This document shows positions 19,798-30,760 of a DNA stretch of 30,895 nt, piece by piece. The notes below the pieces were generated by a model, which saw nothing but the letters and a program-made list of their open reading frames with translations, was not told where the DNA came from and ran no database searches. The stretch is from assembly GCA_015680685.1 (NCBI GenBank), contig MNCI01005962.1, positions 92,339-123,233 of the forward strand, read 5' to 3'. The DNA is from Gnetum montanum (Eukaryota; Streptophyta; Gnetopsida; Gnetales; Gnetaceae). Every line of letters begins with the position of its first letter. Position 1 is the stretch's first letter. The position numbers and the translations under genes were made by a program.

Positions 19798-21200
19798 AAA
19801 AGAAAAAGGAAGGTAAGAGGAATAACAATGGTGAAGCCAATAAATAGAAAATGGATGTCATGGATTGGTTGAAACGAGAAATAGTTAATTGCAAGAAATT
19901 TTTAATGGAAAAGAACTTACAATTGCACCAAAAAAGAATGCCAGTGGGTCCTCCCCAAAGTAGGCTCATGCCCTTTATGCCTTGACAAACTCACAAACCA
20001 AAATGTTTGTAGGCTCTAGGAATGACATATGGAGAAAAAAGTTAAGAATTTACCAAATTATAACAATGCATCGACCAAGATATAGGCTAATCATAAAATC
20101 AACAATGAGGTAGAGTACAAGAAGAAATACGGAAAGAGAAGAGAGAATGGAATGGAATTCTAAAATCAAGGTTGTGTAAAGTCCCTTGTGTATTATGTGG
20201 TTAAGGTAACTTAATAAAATTTAGCCTAAATCAAAATTAAAACTAACCACATTTAGTGACCTCGCATCAACACACTTGACCAACCCATCCTCCTGAAGCA
20301 ACAAGAATTCTTCCATAGAGCAACCACCATCCCAAAAAGAGAAGAATAGAGAAGCAAGAAGTGATAAAGGGCCTTAGTTAGAGGGAACCTTTAGGCATGG
20401 GTAGCATGTCTTTCCAATGCCATAACCAGTGCTTATAGCCCATGTTTCTTTATTATGTTTAAGGAGGATTCTTTGAATTCCCACCAATTTTTCTTTTTCT
20501 TTTTATTTTTTGGTGAGAACCACACCATGTAAAGACTTATTTGATTTATTCAACCTCCTGGTATTAGTTGACAATGAAATGGTAGAAAACCTATGAAAAA
20601 CATCCAAATAACCAAGAGAATAGCTAGCATAAATGTGTCGAATCCCCTTGAAGTCACACCCTTTTCAATCCATTTGAAGCTTTCCTTGGTTTGAAGAATA
20701 CCAAACCACCAATTCATTAGTAGGTTTGATTAGAAAAAGGGACATTACATTTCCAAAACAAAGGGAGACCATAGAGTTGAATGGATGAATGGATGACATG
20801 GACTCATTGCCTATTTTATCAAAAGAAACCATATCTTAGCATCAACATTAAAAGTCAAAGGTAAAAATCAAACATTAGCAATCAACACCATTATAGTACA
20901 ACCTACCATCATGAGTACTTATTATGTGATGAGTGAGAATAAATCAAACAAAATGTAATAGAGAAAGATATAGTAAAAATGTTAATGATGGTGTAAAACA
21001 AAAATAAGTAAAAGTGAAAAATGTGTAAAGAAAAAAATGTGTAAAACAAAAAAAAATAAAAGAAATTGAGGGATTAGAATAATTAGCATGGGTGGCCATC
21101 TCCCCCATGACTAAGTTGGAAGGAGGAGATCCAAAATAATGAGTAGGGCTATCTATCAATAGATGTAGTGTTAATATTGGCTGCTTTGGACTCATGGAAA
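19798..21200 (-). other. 3' internal region of the gypsy element, no domain recognised
   Basis: About 1.4 kb lies between the end of integrase and the 3' LTR. A minus-strand frame at 20944-21195 encodes an unremarkable Phe/Ser/Thr-rich chain. Some Athila/Tat elements carry an extra open frame here; I cannot recognise one. Confidence 0.5.
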
Positions 21201-21209
21201 GGTTTGGTT

Positions 21210-22200
21210 TCCTGGATGTTGACCAACAATTTCTTATCTGAACTTCTAGGTTTATAGATCATCATGACCCCTAAAGGAAAAGTTTCATGAATGTTATAAG
21301 GTCCTTCCCACAACGTTTGAAATTTAGTTCATTATGGAACGTGTGTAGGATTCCAATAGAGAACCCTACCTCCTAGTTGGTACTTGACTTTTCTAATTCT
21401 AAGGTCATGACGTTGTTTGTTGAAGGCCTTGTGTAGTTCGTTGGATGATAGGGTGGCTAATTGATTTTCATCTAGCAAGTTAGGATTCATTAACCGTTCT
21501 TTCTATGCTAGACTGAGGTCAAGGTTAAGGTCACATGCTATAGATAGTGTACGAAGCTCAGCTTGGATAGGAAGTGTTGGAAGTTTACCATACACTAACT
21601 CATAGGGAGAGTAGCCTATAGGGAGTTTCCATGTGGAGTGGTAGGCCTAAAGAGCATCGTTTAGTTTGGTGCTCTAATCTTTCCTATATTTGCTAATTGT
21701 TCATGAAATTTTTTTTTGTGATTTCCTTATTAGTAACTTCGGCTTGACCATTCACTTGAGGATGATATGGTGTAGTCAGTTTATGCTCAACTCCTAAGCA
21801 TTGTATCATTTTTTGAAAATTCACACCTATAAAATGTGTACCATTATCAGAAATAAGTGCACGAGGCATGCCAAACCTATTTATGATTTGTTGTTGAAAA
21901 AATTGTGCAACAATAGATGATGTACAGTTGATAACAACGGTTGCTTCTGCCCATTTTGTAAAATAGTCAACAGTAACAACAATGTATGCTTTTCCATTAG
22001 ACATTGGTGTAATAGGCCCCATAAAATTAATACCCCATATGTCGAAGGGTTTTAAGGATTGAATCCATTATTGTGAACCCTCCATTCTAGCAGTCATTCC
22101 CCCATCATATTGGCAGCTCTCACAAGATTGGTTAAAATAATGGGTGTCCTGAAATAATGTAGGCCAATAATATCACAAGTAAGATTTTAATGGTTGTTCC
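21210..22200 (-). pseudogene. Gypsy integrase
   Basis: The N-terminal zinc region keeps the CESCQ pair (about 22120). WIQSLKPFDIWGINFMGPI leads into the core. The catalytic triad is present: aspartate in VTVDYFTKWAEA (about 21966), aspartate in ALISDNGTHF (about 21847) and, 35 residues between, glutamate in HPQVNGQAEV (about 21740). Downstream come a block similar to PIGYSPYELVYGKLPTLP (about 21620-21565) and a C-terminal block with RVLYWNPTHVP and WEGPYNIHETF. Stops flank the 110-codon open core. The enzyme would insert the element's DNA copy. Confidence 0.93.
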
Positions 22201-22479
22201 TCTTCTAATGTAATGACCCTCATAAGGGCCCTCATGAGAATCTTTAAGAACTTACAATTGATCTGTGTTGAGAACACACCATTGGACCAAGCCATCAAAA
22301 CATACCTTGTAAAGGTGTCCATTGATTTCCATGAAATGTTTGACTTGGTGGAGAAACTATTGTTTCTTTCTAATGTTCATCCCTTGTGGTGTTTCTTATG
22401 TGAGAAGATAAGTAAGAATGCTACTATACTAATTTGTATCTATGGGTGATTGATTGTTTGTTACACCTTCAAAGAGGAG

Positions 22480-22830
22480 TTCATTAGGGAAGTGATTATA
22501 AATTGGATATTCATCCTCTTTGTTTTCCCATTGCAACCAAGATAAATGATCAGCAACAACATTTTCTATGCCTTTATGATCGACCATCGTAATATCGAAC
22601 TCTTACAAGATCATAAGCCATTGTATGATGCAAGGGCTCACTTTTGGTTTATTCATAAGGAATCAAATTGCACTATGATTCATGTGTACAAATATCTTAT
22701 AGCTTAATACATAGTGCCTAAATTTTTCTAGTGCAAACACCACAACCATTAACTCTTTTTCAGTTGTGGTATAGTTGAGTTGTGCACTAGCAATACTTTG
22801 ACTTGTACAGTGAATGTAATAGGAATGTTT
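22480..22830 (-). pseudogene. Gypsy RNase H
   Basis: It contains TTEKELMVVVFALEKFRHYV then IFVHMNHSAI, where the family has a TDH motif (asparagine replaces the aspartate here). After a TGA comes FLMNKPKVSPCIIQWLM. After a TAA comes EFDITMVDHKGIENVVADHL, the conserved end of the domain. It follows the reverse transcriptase directly, as in all gypsy elements. Confidence 0.9.
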
Positions 22831-22889
22831 TTGGTTATCTAACTATGTAAGTACAACTCCTAAAGCAAAATTGGATGCATTAGTCATTA

Positions 22890-23800
22890 TATGGAATGGT
22901 CTAGACTAGTAAGGAGCTTGTAGAATGGGTGTTTCTACAAGCTTCTACTTTAAGGTTTGGAAAGTAGCTCACATTCCTTGGTCCATTCAAAGGATATATC
23001 CTTCTTTGTTAATTTCACCAACAGTTTTGCAATCTTCAAAATTTTCTCGATGAAATTTCTATAATAGCCAATATGTCCAAGGAATGAGCAAACATCTTTT
23101 ATAGTTTCAAGTCAACGGGTGATTCCTTGGATGACTTCAATTTTTTCAAGATCTACCTCCATCCCTGCTTGTGAAATTTTATGCCCTAATACAATGCCAT
23201 CTTGGACCATTAAGTGGATTTTTTGCCAATTGAGCCTTAGGTTGGTTTCAACACATCATTTTAGTACTTGCTCTAACTGGTCCAATGCTTGTTCAAAGTC
23301 TGCTCCGTAGGTGGAGAAATTGTCCACAAAAACCTTCACACCATTCTCTATTTGCTACTAAAATATACTAAGAACCAAACATTGAAATGTTGCTAGAGCA
23401 TTGCGCAAGGCAAACGACATTTGCATATATGAAAATGTTCCCCAAGGACTTGCGAATGTAGTTTTGGCTTGGTCTTCTAGTGCTACTTGGATTTGATTTT
23501 ACCCACTATAACCATCCAGAAAACTATAGTAGTAATGATATCTAAGACTTGGTTAATGAATGGCAATGGGAAATGGTCTTTAAATGTTGCCATGTTCAGT
23601 AGCCTAAAGTCTATACACACCCTCCATTTATCAACTTTTTTAGGCACAATGACCAATGGACTAACCCATTCACTATCAACAATGGGGTAGATGAACCCGA
23701 CCTTCAGAAGTTGTTTAATTTCTTCCTTAACTATTTGCTTAAGCTTTGGGTTCAGTTGTCTTTGTAGTTGTCATTGAGGCTTCATAGAGGGGTTACTGTA
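22890..23800 (-). pseudogene. Gypsy reverse transcriptase
   Basis: LLKVGFIYPIVDSEWVSPLV, then KKVDKWRVCIDFRLLNMAT, then HFPLPFINQVLDII are the fingers and palm start. TFASPWGTFSYMQMSFALRN-type sequence follows after a frame change. The active-site motif reads VFVDNFSTYG at about 23310-23333: the second aspartate of the YxDD pair is asparagine. Then come QDGIVLGHKISQAGMEVD and IKDVCSFLGHIGYYRNFI, the thumb. Frameshifts and stops show it is dead. Confidence 0.94.
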
Positions 23801-24249
23801 AATTCTATGTTGTCATATCCTAGAATCTATTCCGGTTAATTCGGGATATGACAAAGTAAAGGCTTTTGACCATTTATTTACCATGTTTAGCAGTCTTTCT
23901 TTTTGTTGAGCAACAAGCTTAGCATTAATGATTATCGATTTTCCATTCTTGAGAAATGTATACTCCATACCGATGGGCAATGATTTTAATTCAAGGGGAT
24001 CTTACTTAAATTTTTCAAGGATTTCCAACTTCCCCCAGTTGATATTTCCAGTGTCAATACTTGGAAGTTGGCAATGGACTTGCTCTAATGCATCTATGCT
24101 ATCGGTATAGGCACAAGTTAAGCTCTCGATTGGTTCCATGCATAAAGTTGAGTTGCTCTACCAGGTCAGCTATCAGCCACTGGATGCCTTTTTGTCTTAT
24201 GGCTATTGCATATAGGCATCTTTTTATGTTAGTTACTTATGCACACTAG

Positions 24250-24870
24250 TTGCATATAGAAAATGTTAAACATTGTACAAACCAGGACTTCTGCTTGCAG
24301 TTGCACCCTGTGTCACTGTATGTAATGCATGGAACTTTCTTCTTTCCAATCTTTCTAAACACATTTTCTTTTGATATCTCTAGGGAAAGATCATGTATTC
24401 CTAGGTGCACATCAATCCTACTCAGCCATGCTCTTCCCATTATGATTGGGAAGTCCCCCTTATAGTGGTTAACTAGGATTGCTAGGAAATTGGTTGGATA
24501 CGACCACCCACAAATAGTGCTAACAATGTCCTCCACTATTTTTAAAGGAACAGTGATGGATTGGTCAACCAACTCTAAACAGATGTTACTTTTCTTTAGC
24601 AGAGGCAGCTTCTAGGCTTTATACATTTCCTGGGAGATTAAATTAACACTAGAACCTGAATCCAAAAGAGCTTTGCAAGACTCATTTCTAGCGATTTGCA
24701 AATAAATAAGAGGACTTCCAGGATCAGAGAATTTCCTAGGAAGATGACTAGCTTTAATCCAATTAGTGATGGCATAGTTTAACATAACAGTGTGTGTTGA
24801 GTGAAATTTTTGGTTCAAAGGAAGCTCTAAAGATTTAAACAATGATGAGGCATTTGGATAATTAGCCACT
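24250..24870 (-). pseudogene. Gypsy aspartic protease
   Basis: The frame 24869-24612 ends with CKALLDSGSSVNLISQEMY, carrying an apparently intact DSG active site. After a TAG the next frame (24572-24246) gives SITVPLKIVEDIVSTI, FPIIMGRAWLSRIDVHLGI and LSLEI, the C-terminal half of the fold as found in Athila/Tat-like elements. The protease would cut the gag-pol polyprotein. Confidence 0.88.
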
Positions 24871-24879
24871 TATGGTTGT

Positions 24880-25560
24880 AAGGACTTGGTTGGATTGTTG
24901 GTTCTAAAGAAAGTTATTTTCTTTGATTAGTTGTCCGAACCAACAATCTAGTAGTGAGGCTGAAGAGTAACGTGACTAGTAGAGTCATGTGGAGAGATCA
25001 GCTGTTGAACGTAATATCCATATGGGTCAGGTTGATGGTAAGGGTACCATTGATGGGGCAGTGGCATTCTCCATGATTGTGGATGTTGCCACCATTGATA
25101 CTATTCATTTGGTTGTCGTGGAGCTCCACTCAAATAATATGTCAAGGGTTGGTGCAATAGCATTGGGTTACCTTGAGGATAAGGTAACCTTCTGGGTGTT
25201 TGTTGTTTGTTTAATCATGGGTTTACTGCATAAACCCCAGACTCTTGTAGATGTGATACCACTGGGCAACATCCCTTAGGATGGTCATATTCATAAATCT
25301 CACATCTTCCATCATTGTCTTTGTCTGAATCCCTAACCTCTTTAATGATGGAAACTTTACCCTTACCTTTGTTATGCGCATACTTAGCTTCTTTCTTTTT
25401 CCTTCTGTCTTAGTCACTACTTTGTTCTCTAAAATCCTCTACTATTTTTAGGATAGTTTAAAATTTTTTGTCTAAGGAGTTCCATATTTGATCCACCTTT
25501 GCTGATACTTTTGACAAAAATCCTCTACTATTCACCATCTCTTCAAGTGATGACTCTTCT
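24880..25560 (-). other. Gypsy gag-protease linker region
   Basis: On the minus strand this lies between the capsid part of gag and the protease. Lys/Arg-rich fragments occur (25417-25223), which would suit the nucleic-acid-binding end of gag, but I could not find a clear zinc knuckle. Confidence 0.5.
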
Positions 25561-26165
25561 TCGTCTTGCAAAATCTAATTTCCTTCTTTTAGAGGGAAGG
25601 ATCTTTGTTGTACTCCTCCACACTTTTTTTTCCTCAACTCGCCTTCCTCCTTGGCAACTTTCTCCAACAATCTTTGTATGTGATGGGCTCTAAGCTTAGA
25701 TAGCCTTCCTTAGGCATAAGTCCCAAGGATTCTTTGTGTTTCATACCTAAGCCCATCTATGAGATGGTGTAGTTGTTCCTTTTACAAGTAACCATGGCCA
25801 GGGCAATGATGTAATAATAAATCATATCAGCCCATGGTAGCATCCAAGGGTTTGTGTCCTCCTTGTTTCCATCCTTGGATTTACTTACGCAAGTTGGACA
25901 GTCAAAAGTATGTTTGATACTTATTGTTGAATAACTCCAACATGTTACTCCATCGACGAATGGATTCCGATTCTAAGGACTGGTACCAGCTTTTTGCTAC
26001 CTTGATTATTGTCCATGGAAACAACTTTACCTTTTGCCACTCGTTTTCTATATTCTGTAAGGCACATGCATCGTGGAATGCTTATAAATGATTTTGAGGA
26101 TCAGCATTGTATCCTCCTTCAAATCGTGGGATATTATTCATGTCTATTCTTTTGATCCTACTATC
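25560..26165 (-). pseudogene. Gypsy gag (retrotransposon gag domain)
   Basis: Minus-strand translation from 26159 reads NNIPRFEGGYNADPQNHL, a TAA, AFHDACALQNIENEWQKVKL, FPWTIIKVAKSWYQSLES and IRRWSNMLELFNNKYQ. This is the core gag pattern of plant gypsy elements, with LFP-x-x-x-x-x-x-AK-x-WY. In another frame HCPGHGYL and LIDGLRYETQRILGTYA continue the capsid C-terminal part. Several stops interrupt it. Confidence 0.9.
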
Positions 26166-26169
26166 TTTC

Positions 26170-27235
26170 TGGTGCCTTGTTGGGATCCTAACGGCCTCTA
26201 TTATATCTAACATACTTCAGGTGGAAAGTAGCGGTTCATCGTGATCATGCTGCCTATGGCATCTATGATCCCTATGTTGTTCCATACTCTCCCTTCTTTC
26301 GTGATGTGTCTCTCTAGAATTCCCTCATCCCCTTTCTCTACTATTTTGTCTATGATTTCTATTTTCCTTACCCTTGTCCTCATGGTCTTACCCTTTGCAA
26401 CTGCATTCTGATCCTGAAGGAGAGAGAGAAGAAGATGATGGAGGCGAAGAGGAAGGAAGACTGGCACCATGATGGCACTTGTAATCTTATTTTTGGTGCT
26501 TGCAGCCTCGGTCATGGTTATGATCAGAATGTCCATCATTTTCATGTGTTCATATTCCTTTTCTGGATCCTTTGTGTCTGTTGGTACCAGAACCTAGGTT
26601 ATGAATAGTTGAGTGAAGCTTCTAGTACTTAGCTCCTTGACCAAAGTTAAAGAGAGGAACATCTTTTTGTGGAAAACCTCTTGAGATAGGTTCATCAGCA
26701 TCATTTTCACTTAGGACATACAAGACATCCTAAGACTACTTCCCCTTCATGGATTTGTAATGTCTCTCTCGTTGTAGATCCCTTTGATCTTGTGCCTCCA
26801 TGGGTTGATACTCTCTTAAGTCTTCCTCATGCACAACGTATTCTGACTGTAAGTACTGCATACCAATTCATGTGAGAGCACGAAGAAGCATGCTTAGAAT
26901 TGAGCGATGGGGAGGTAGCACTATGTTACCATCTAAATCATGCCATCATAGTTGTTCATCTTGGTGGAGGATAAAGGTAAAGTCTAGTACATACTCATCA
27001 GGATGAGCTTATACCATGTGAAACTGTTGGGGCATTGATGGATCATCATGTGCACCATGCCTCCAATTTTTCATGGTATCGAACCTAGTCAATGAAGCAC
27101 TTTCATAAGAAGAAGGAGACATGATTGATTATTCAGTGTGCGATACTCTTTTTTGGTGATTTTAGGATAGTTAACGCTAAGGGTTCATTCCAACGAAGGA
27201 AGGATTTCCTAAGTTCTAATCAGCACACAAACAAA
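26170..27235 (-). other. Gypsy 5' leader and gag N-terminal region
   Basis: Between the primer site and the gag core. An open minus frame at 26545-26207 is rich in charged residues, with no recognised motif. The rest is leader-like and interrupted. Confidence 0.45.
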
Positions 27236-27238
27236 AAA

Positions 27239-27257
27239 ATCCATGGCAACGGTGCTA
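27239..27257 (-). promoter_or_regulatory. Gypsy primer-binding site, tRNA-Asp-like
   Basis: On the minus strand TAGCACCGTTGCCATGGAT starts one base after the LTR end. It agrees at 15 of 19 positions with the TGGCGCCGTTGCCGGGGAT site complementary to the 3' end of plant tRNA-Asp, used by many plant gypsy elements. Three of the four differences are G-to-A. Confidence 0.82.
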
Positions 27258-27984
27258 ATGATGAGTGATGAGGTACCCCTATGCCCAACCATACAAATAC
27301 AAGCATTCACATGTGATTTGGTCAAACTTCGAGGATTAAGTATTTATGCGCCTACACAGAACAAGGATGAGTTATGCAGTTGTCTTCCCAAGCTTACTTG
27401 TAAGGCACAATTGTATGGTTAAGTAAACTTGAGGTATATGATTTTTATGGTTTTTATGTTTTATGTCCTTGATGCTTAAAAGAGAGAAATGAAGTAATTT
27501 AATAACTAATTTGATTTAACTTATTAACTATTCTCTAACTAGTACTAACACTAGTAGCTGTTCCCACTCTCCAGACACATCCTAAACTAGTGTAACACTA
27601 CTGGGATCACCAAACGCTAGTCATTATTGGGTTACCAAGGGTTCCACGTATGCTCGGAGTGGTCATGATAAGTGTGCTAATTCGTTGATAATTAATAGTT
27701 CTATAAAAACAACATTGATTTACTAATGAAAGCATCGAATAACTATAAATAACATTAAATGCAATAAGTAAGCTATTCTGAATGTTGCAAGGTTTATCAC
27801 AAAGTTCATCTTTATTTTCAGACACAAAGTGTGCTCAGGTACAAAATGCTCAAATAAAGATCCATTCATTCTATGACTCCTACTATAGGCACTCAAAAAT
27901 AATTCTAACTCTAGAATAGAAAAAACTGCAAGAGTTTAGCTAAGGGATTGAGAAACGAATGTCAAACTAAGTGCCCCTGTCTCT

Positions 27985-27992
27985 TATTTATA
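27985..27992 (-). promoter_or_regulatory. LTR TATA box
   Basis: TATAAATA on the minus strand, inside CCTATAAATAAGAGAC, lies about 100 bases inside the U3 end and is conserved in the other LTR at 19302-19309. It is the likely core promoter of the element's genomic RNA. Confidence 0.6.
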
Positions 27993-28022
27993 GGCAATGA
28001 GACAGGCTCTGACATCACATGT

Positions 28023-28077
28023 CCGATATCACTTTGGCATCTTCGATATCATGTATTCGATATCGAGGGTCTGATAT
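28023..28077 (-). promoter_or_regulatory. Cluster of CGATATC words in LTR U3
   Basis: CGATATC occurs at 28024-28030, 28044-28050 and 28058-28064, with a related TGATATTG at about 28072. All lie upstream of the TATA box. Repeated short words upstream of a TATA box in U3 are candidates for transcription factor sites; no factor can be named. Confidence 0.35.
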
Positions 28078-28089
28078 TGGGACTCATCA

Positions 28090-28094
28090 GAGGC
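28090..28094. repeat. Gypsy target-site duplication, right (GAGGC)
   Basis: It matches 18568-18572 and follows the CTCATCA end. Confidence 0.85.
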
Positions 28095-28445
28095 CTTGAA
28101 AATTTGTCCTCTACGTTAATAAGCTTAATAGTCCTAGCACACCAATAGTTTTTTGTTGCTAGGAGAGTTTGAAAGAATTAGATACTATTTTGGGTTCATG
28201 ACCAAATGGATTGATAGTTTAGAAAATTTCAAAGGTTCTAAAGAAACTCCTAATTATAAGATTGATTACTCATTAGAAGAAGAATAGAAGAAAATTTTTG
28301 AGTTTGGATCAAGTAGTGGAGTTAAAACTAGGAGGATAAAGAGATCACCTCTTTTATATTGTTTATTAGTCTATAATAGAAAGTCAAAGTAGTATAAGAG
28401 TTCAATGATCAAAAGGAATTATAACAAGATGGCAAATCCTTGGTA
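28095..28445 (+). other. Upstream region of the second gypsy element
   Basis: AT-rich sequence before the gag homology. Short gag-like or leader segments may be present, but stops are frequent and no LTR edge or primer site was found. The 5' LTR may lie to the left of 18568, beyond the inserted minus-strand element. Confidence 0.4.
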
Positions 28446-29045
28446 AAGAGTTACACCATTAAGATTTCAAAACTACAAAGATATTCATAAGGTAGTTTAC
28501 AAATATTTTCTTGAATCGTTTATTCCTAGAAATGCTTACTTAACTAAAGAATACATTCACTTATTTGAGTTAGCTTTAGCTCATGCAAATGTTCAACATC
28601 AAGATCAAGCTTGTAGATTGTTTGTGGGAAATTTAAAGAATATGGCTCAAATTTGGTATTTAAACTTGTCAAGTAAGAGTATCACAAGTTGGAATGATAT
28701 GAAGAGTATTTTCTTGGCCTATTTTGGAAATCAATTAGATCAAAAACAATTGTTTTATGGATTAGTACAAGCTAAGCAAGGAGTCAAAGAATTAATTAGA
28801 GATTTCAATATTAATTTTCAATGAATTTGTGGGTTCCTTCAAAGATAATATAGACCATTAGATGAAATGCTTAGAGACACCTATCTTAAGGCTATGAATC
28901 CTAATATTTCAATTTGGTTAAGGAGAACTCCAAACTTGCTAACATTGAATGATTACTTTAGTGAAGTTATACAGTTAGAAAAATAGTTGAATTTGAATCA
29001 TGAAGAAATTAAAATAAACAAAAAAAGAGAAGAGAATAATGATTA
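28446..29045 (+). pseudogene. Second gypsy element: gag
   Basis: RVTPLRFQNYKDIHKVVYKY leads to LALAHANVQHQDQACRLFVG, then QIWYLNLSSKSITSWNDMKS with the W-Y-x-x-L-x-x-x-SI-x-SW pattern of the gag domain, then FLAYFGNQLDQKQLFYGLVQ, then VKELIRDFNINFQ. After a TGA, RPLDEMLRDTYLKAMNPNIS and LNDYFSEVIQLEK continue the capsid end. The longest open part is 28618-28824. Only the left part of the element lies in this window. Confidence 0.88.
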
Positions 29046-29269
29046 TTCCTGTGTAAGATTTTCCTCAACTTAAAGCATTACCAAGGCCATCTTGTATTAA
29101 GGTAGAAAAAGAGTTTGAAAATTTTTTTTTGAAAAGGGATGGTTAATAAGAGACCTATCCAACAAAGTAGTGAATTTAGAAAAAGCTTTGACAAAAGTTA
29201 AAATCAAAGAGAAAAAGAAAAATAGAAAACATAAGCATCAAGATACTAAGTTAGTAGAACATGAGGATG

Positions 29270-29700
29270 AATGATGTTGTTATTTCTAACTTCCTTGATA
29301 TTGAATCTAATAATGAGCTATCTAGTGTTCATTATTCAAGTAAATCTTCCTATAATGGATCTAATGATACTTCTTCTCTATCAAGTTCTAAAGAGCATAT
29401 ATCATCAAATGAATGTAGCAACAATGAATAAAATGGATATAGTCTTTGATCAAAAGAAATATTAACTACTTCTAGGCCTCCAAATATTATTTCTAATCCA
29501 TCTACTAAGAGAAAAGTCTTTGAACCAAGTAGAAGAGAGAAAAATAAAAGTAAAGAATATCAAGTAGATTAGAGTACTCAAAATCAAACTTTTAATAAAT
29601 GGAAGAAGAAACCAGGCTTTTATGGAGATGGAGTATACGATTTGATTGAAGCTCTTAAACATGCCAAGGCTAATACAAGCATATATTAATTACTACATAT
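29270..29700 (+). pseudogene. Second gypsy element: linker between gag and protease
   Basis: In one frame a Ser/Asn-rich stretch (SSKEHISSNECSNNE, about 29385-29430) is followed by TTSRPPNIISNPSTKRKVFE, then KWKKKPGFYGDGVYDLIEAL and KHAKANTSIY before a TAA. The last block resembles the helical segment preceding the protease in this type of plant gypsy element. Confidence 0.55.
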
Positions 29701-29829
29701 AGGAGATCAACAAAACAAGGCTTTAGAGTTCATTAAAAGTAAAAAGAGAGTTGGAGAGTTAAAATTAAGCTATGTATCTAACATTGATAACACAACAAAA
29801 ACTAGTTATGATTGTATTCTTGACAAGGA

Positions 29830-30180
29830 ATCTCCTCCTCTTCTTTTGACAATGAAGTTAAAAGACAAATGTCTTCACAATTTTTTAGTTGAATCTAGAG
29901 TGACCTCTACTATTATGCCATTGAATATATGCAAAGAACTTGGTTTGGTTCTTGAAAAATTCAATAAAAAGATTTTTCAAGTGAACAAAAGTTGAGTGAA
30001 GATTGTGGATCAATTACCTAATGTTCTATTGGAAATCACTTTTGAACCCTATAAAAGAAGTAGAGTGACTATTCAAGTAGTAGACATACCAGATTCATAG
30101 TCTTTTATTGAGTAGAAGTTGGAGTAAGAATTTCTCTAGTTACATATCAGTAGATTATTCACACATGTGGCTATCTTAGA
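29830..30180 (+). pseudogene. Second gypsy element: protease, active site replaced
   Basis: PPLLLTMKLKDKCLHNFLVE runs into SRVTSTIMPLNICKELGLVL, then KIFQVNKS, a TGA, VKIVDQLPNVLLEITF and VTIQVVDIPDS. The spacing fits a retroviral-type protease, but the D-S/T-G-A centre reads ESRV, so the catalytic aspartate is lost. Four stops follow between 30098 and 30140. Confidence 0.8.
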
Positions 30181-30329
30181 AAGGGAAGCCAAATCAAATG
30201 TACATATATAGTGAACCTTTGATGAATGAAAACATTACTTCAAATGAAAAGAACAAAGTTGTTGAAACAAGCTCTTTTGAAACCAAAATTTGCATCCTTC
30301 AAGAATTTGATAATTTGGAGAACAAAGAA

Positions 30330-30760
30330 TCATAATATAAGAGCAAATGGGAACTATACTTTGATGGTTCTTGTAACTCTAAAGGTGCAGTAGTTGGAGT
30401 AGTCCTAGTAAAAGATGATTTTTCAAAGCTTTTATAAGCAATTCATCTATCTTTCCCTTGTACTAATAACAAGGCGGAATATGACGCTCTAAGTATTGGA
30501 ATTAAAACAACATTAGAAAAAGGAATTAAGGTAATCACCATTAAGGGAGATTCAAGATTAGTTTGTGAACAAATTAAAGGTAATTGTGTAGTAAAAATCT
30601 CATTCTTGTGATCCCATAAATAGTTTTTCTGCAAAATGATGGATCAATTCCATTACTACCAAATAGAACATATAGGTAGAAAAGATGATTATATGGCTAA
30701 TGATTTAGCAAAGGTAGCTTCAACATTACATAAGAAAAGAATAGAAAGTTATGAAGTTTG
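30330..30760 (+). pseudogene. Second gypsy element: plant-type RNase H after the protease
   Basis: KWELYFDGSCNSKGAVVGVV, then a TAA, AIHLSFPCTNNKAEYDALSI, then KVITIKGDSRLVCEQIKGN, and after two stops YYQIEHIGRKDDYMANDLAK. The four acidic residues of the RNase H fold (FDGS, AEY, GDS, DDYMAND) are all visible. It sits about 0.2 kb after the protease, so it is the additional, cellular-like RNase H known in some plant gypsy elements, and not the one that follows RT. Confidence 0.85.

Larger units (their letters stand above)
18573..28089 (-). mobile_element. Complete but decayed Ty3/gypsy retrotransposon
   Basis: The 9.5-kb element (gap length nominal) lies on the minus strand. Its outer ends are TGATGAG on the left and CTCATCA on the right, and GAGGC is duplicated on both sides. 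Reading right to left: 5' LTR, tRNA-Asp-like primer site, gag, protease, reverse transcriptase, RNase H, integrase, a long 3' non-coding region, then the 3' LTR with an assembly gap. RT before integrase defines gypsy. The DSGS protease, the TTEKEL-type RNase H and the Asp primer site suggest the Athila/Tat side of the plant elements, without certainty. The LTR copies differ by about 31 bases in some 430 that I compared by eye. Confidence 0.95.
27259..28089 (-). repeat. Gypsy 5' LTR, complete (831 bp)
   Basis: It reads TGATGAG...CTCATCA on the plus strand, so the ends are a 7-bp perfect inverted repeat with TG...CA. As the element is on the minus strand, U3 is at the high-coordinate end. The partner is 18573-19328 plus the gap. 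Confidence 0.94.

Noticed and set aside
19301-19969. 222-codon minus-strand frame
   Set aside because: Most of it consists of unknown residues from the N run.
22213-23690. Plus-strand frames at 22213, 23119 and 23487
   Set aside because: They are antisense to the gypsy RNase H and reverse transcriptase.
28095-28145. Gypsy LTR ending at CTAGCACA (28141) instead of 28089
   Set aside because: No target duplication fits that end, whereas ending at CTCATCA (28089) gives a matching GAGGC and an inverted repeat with TGATGAG.
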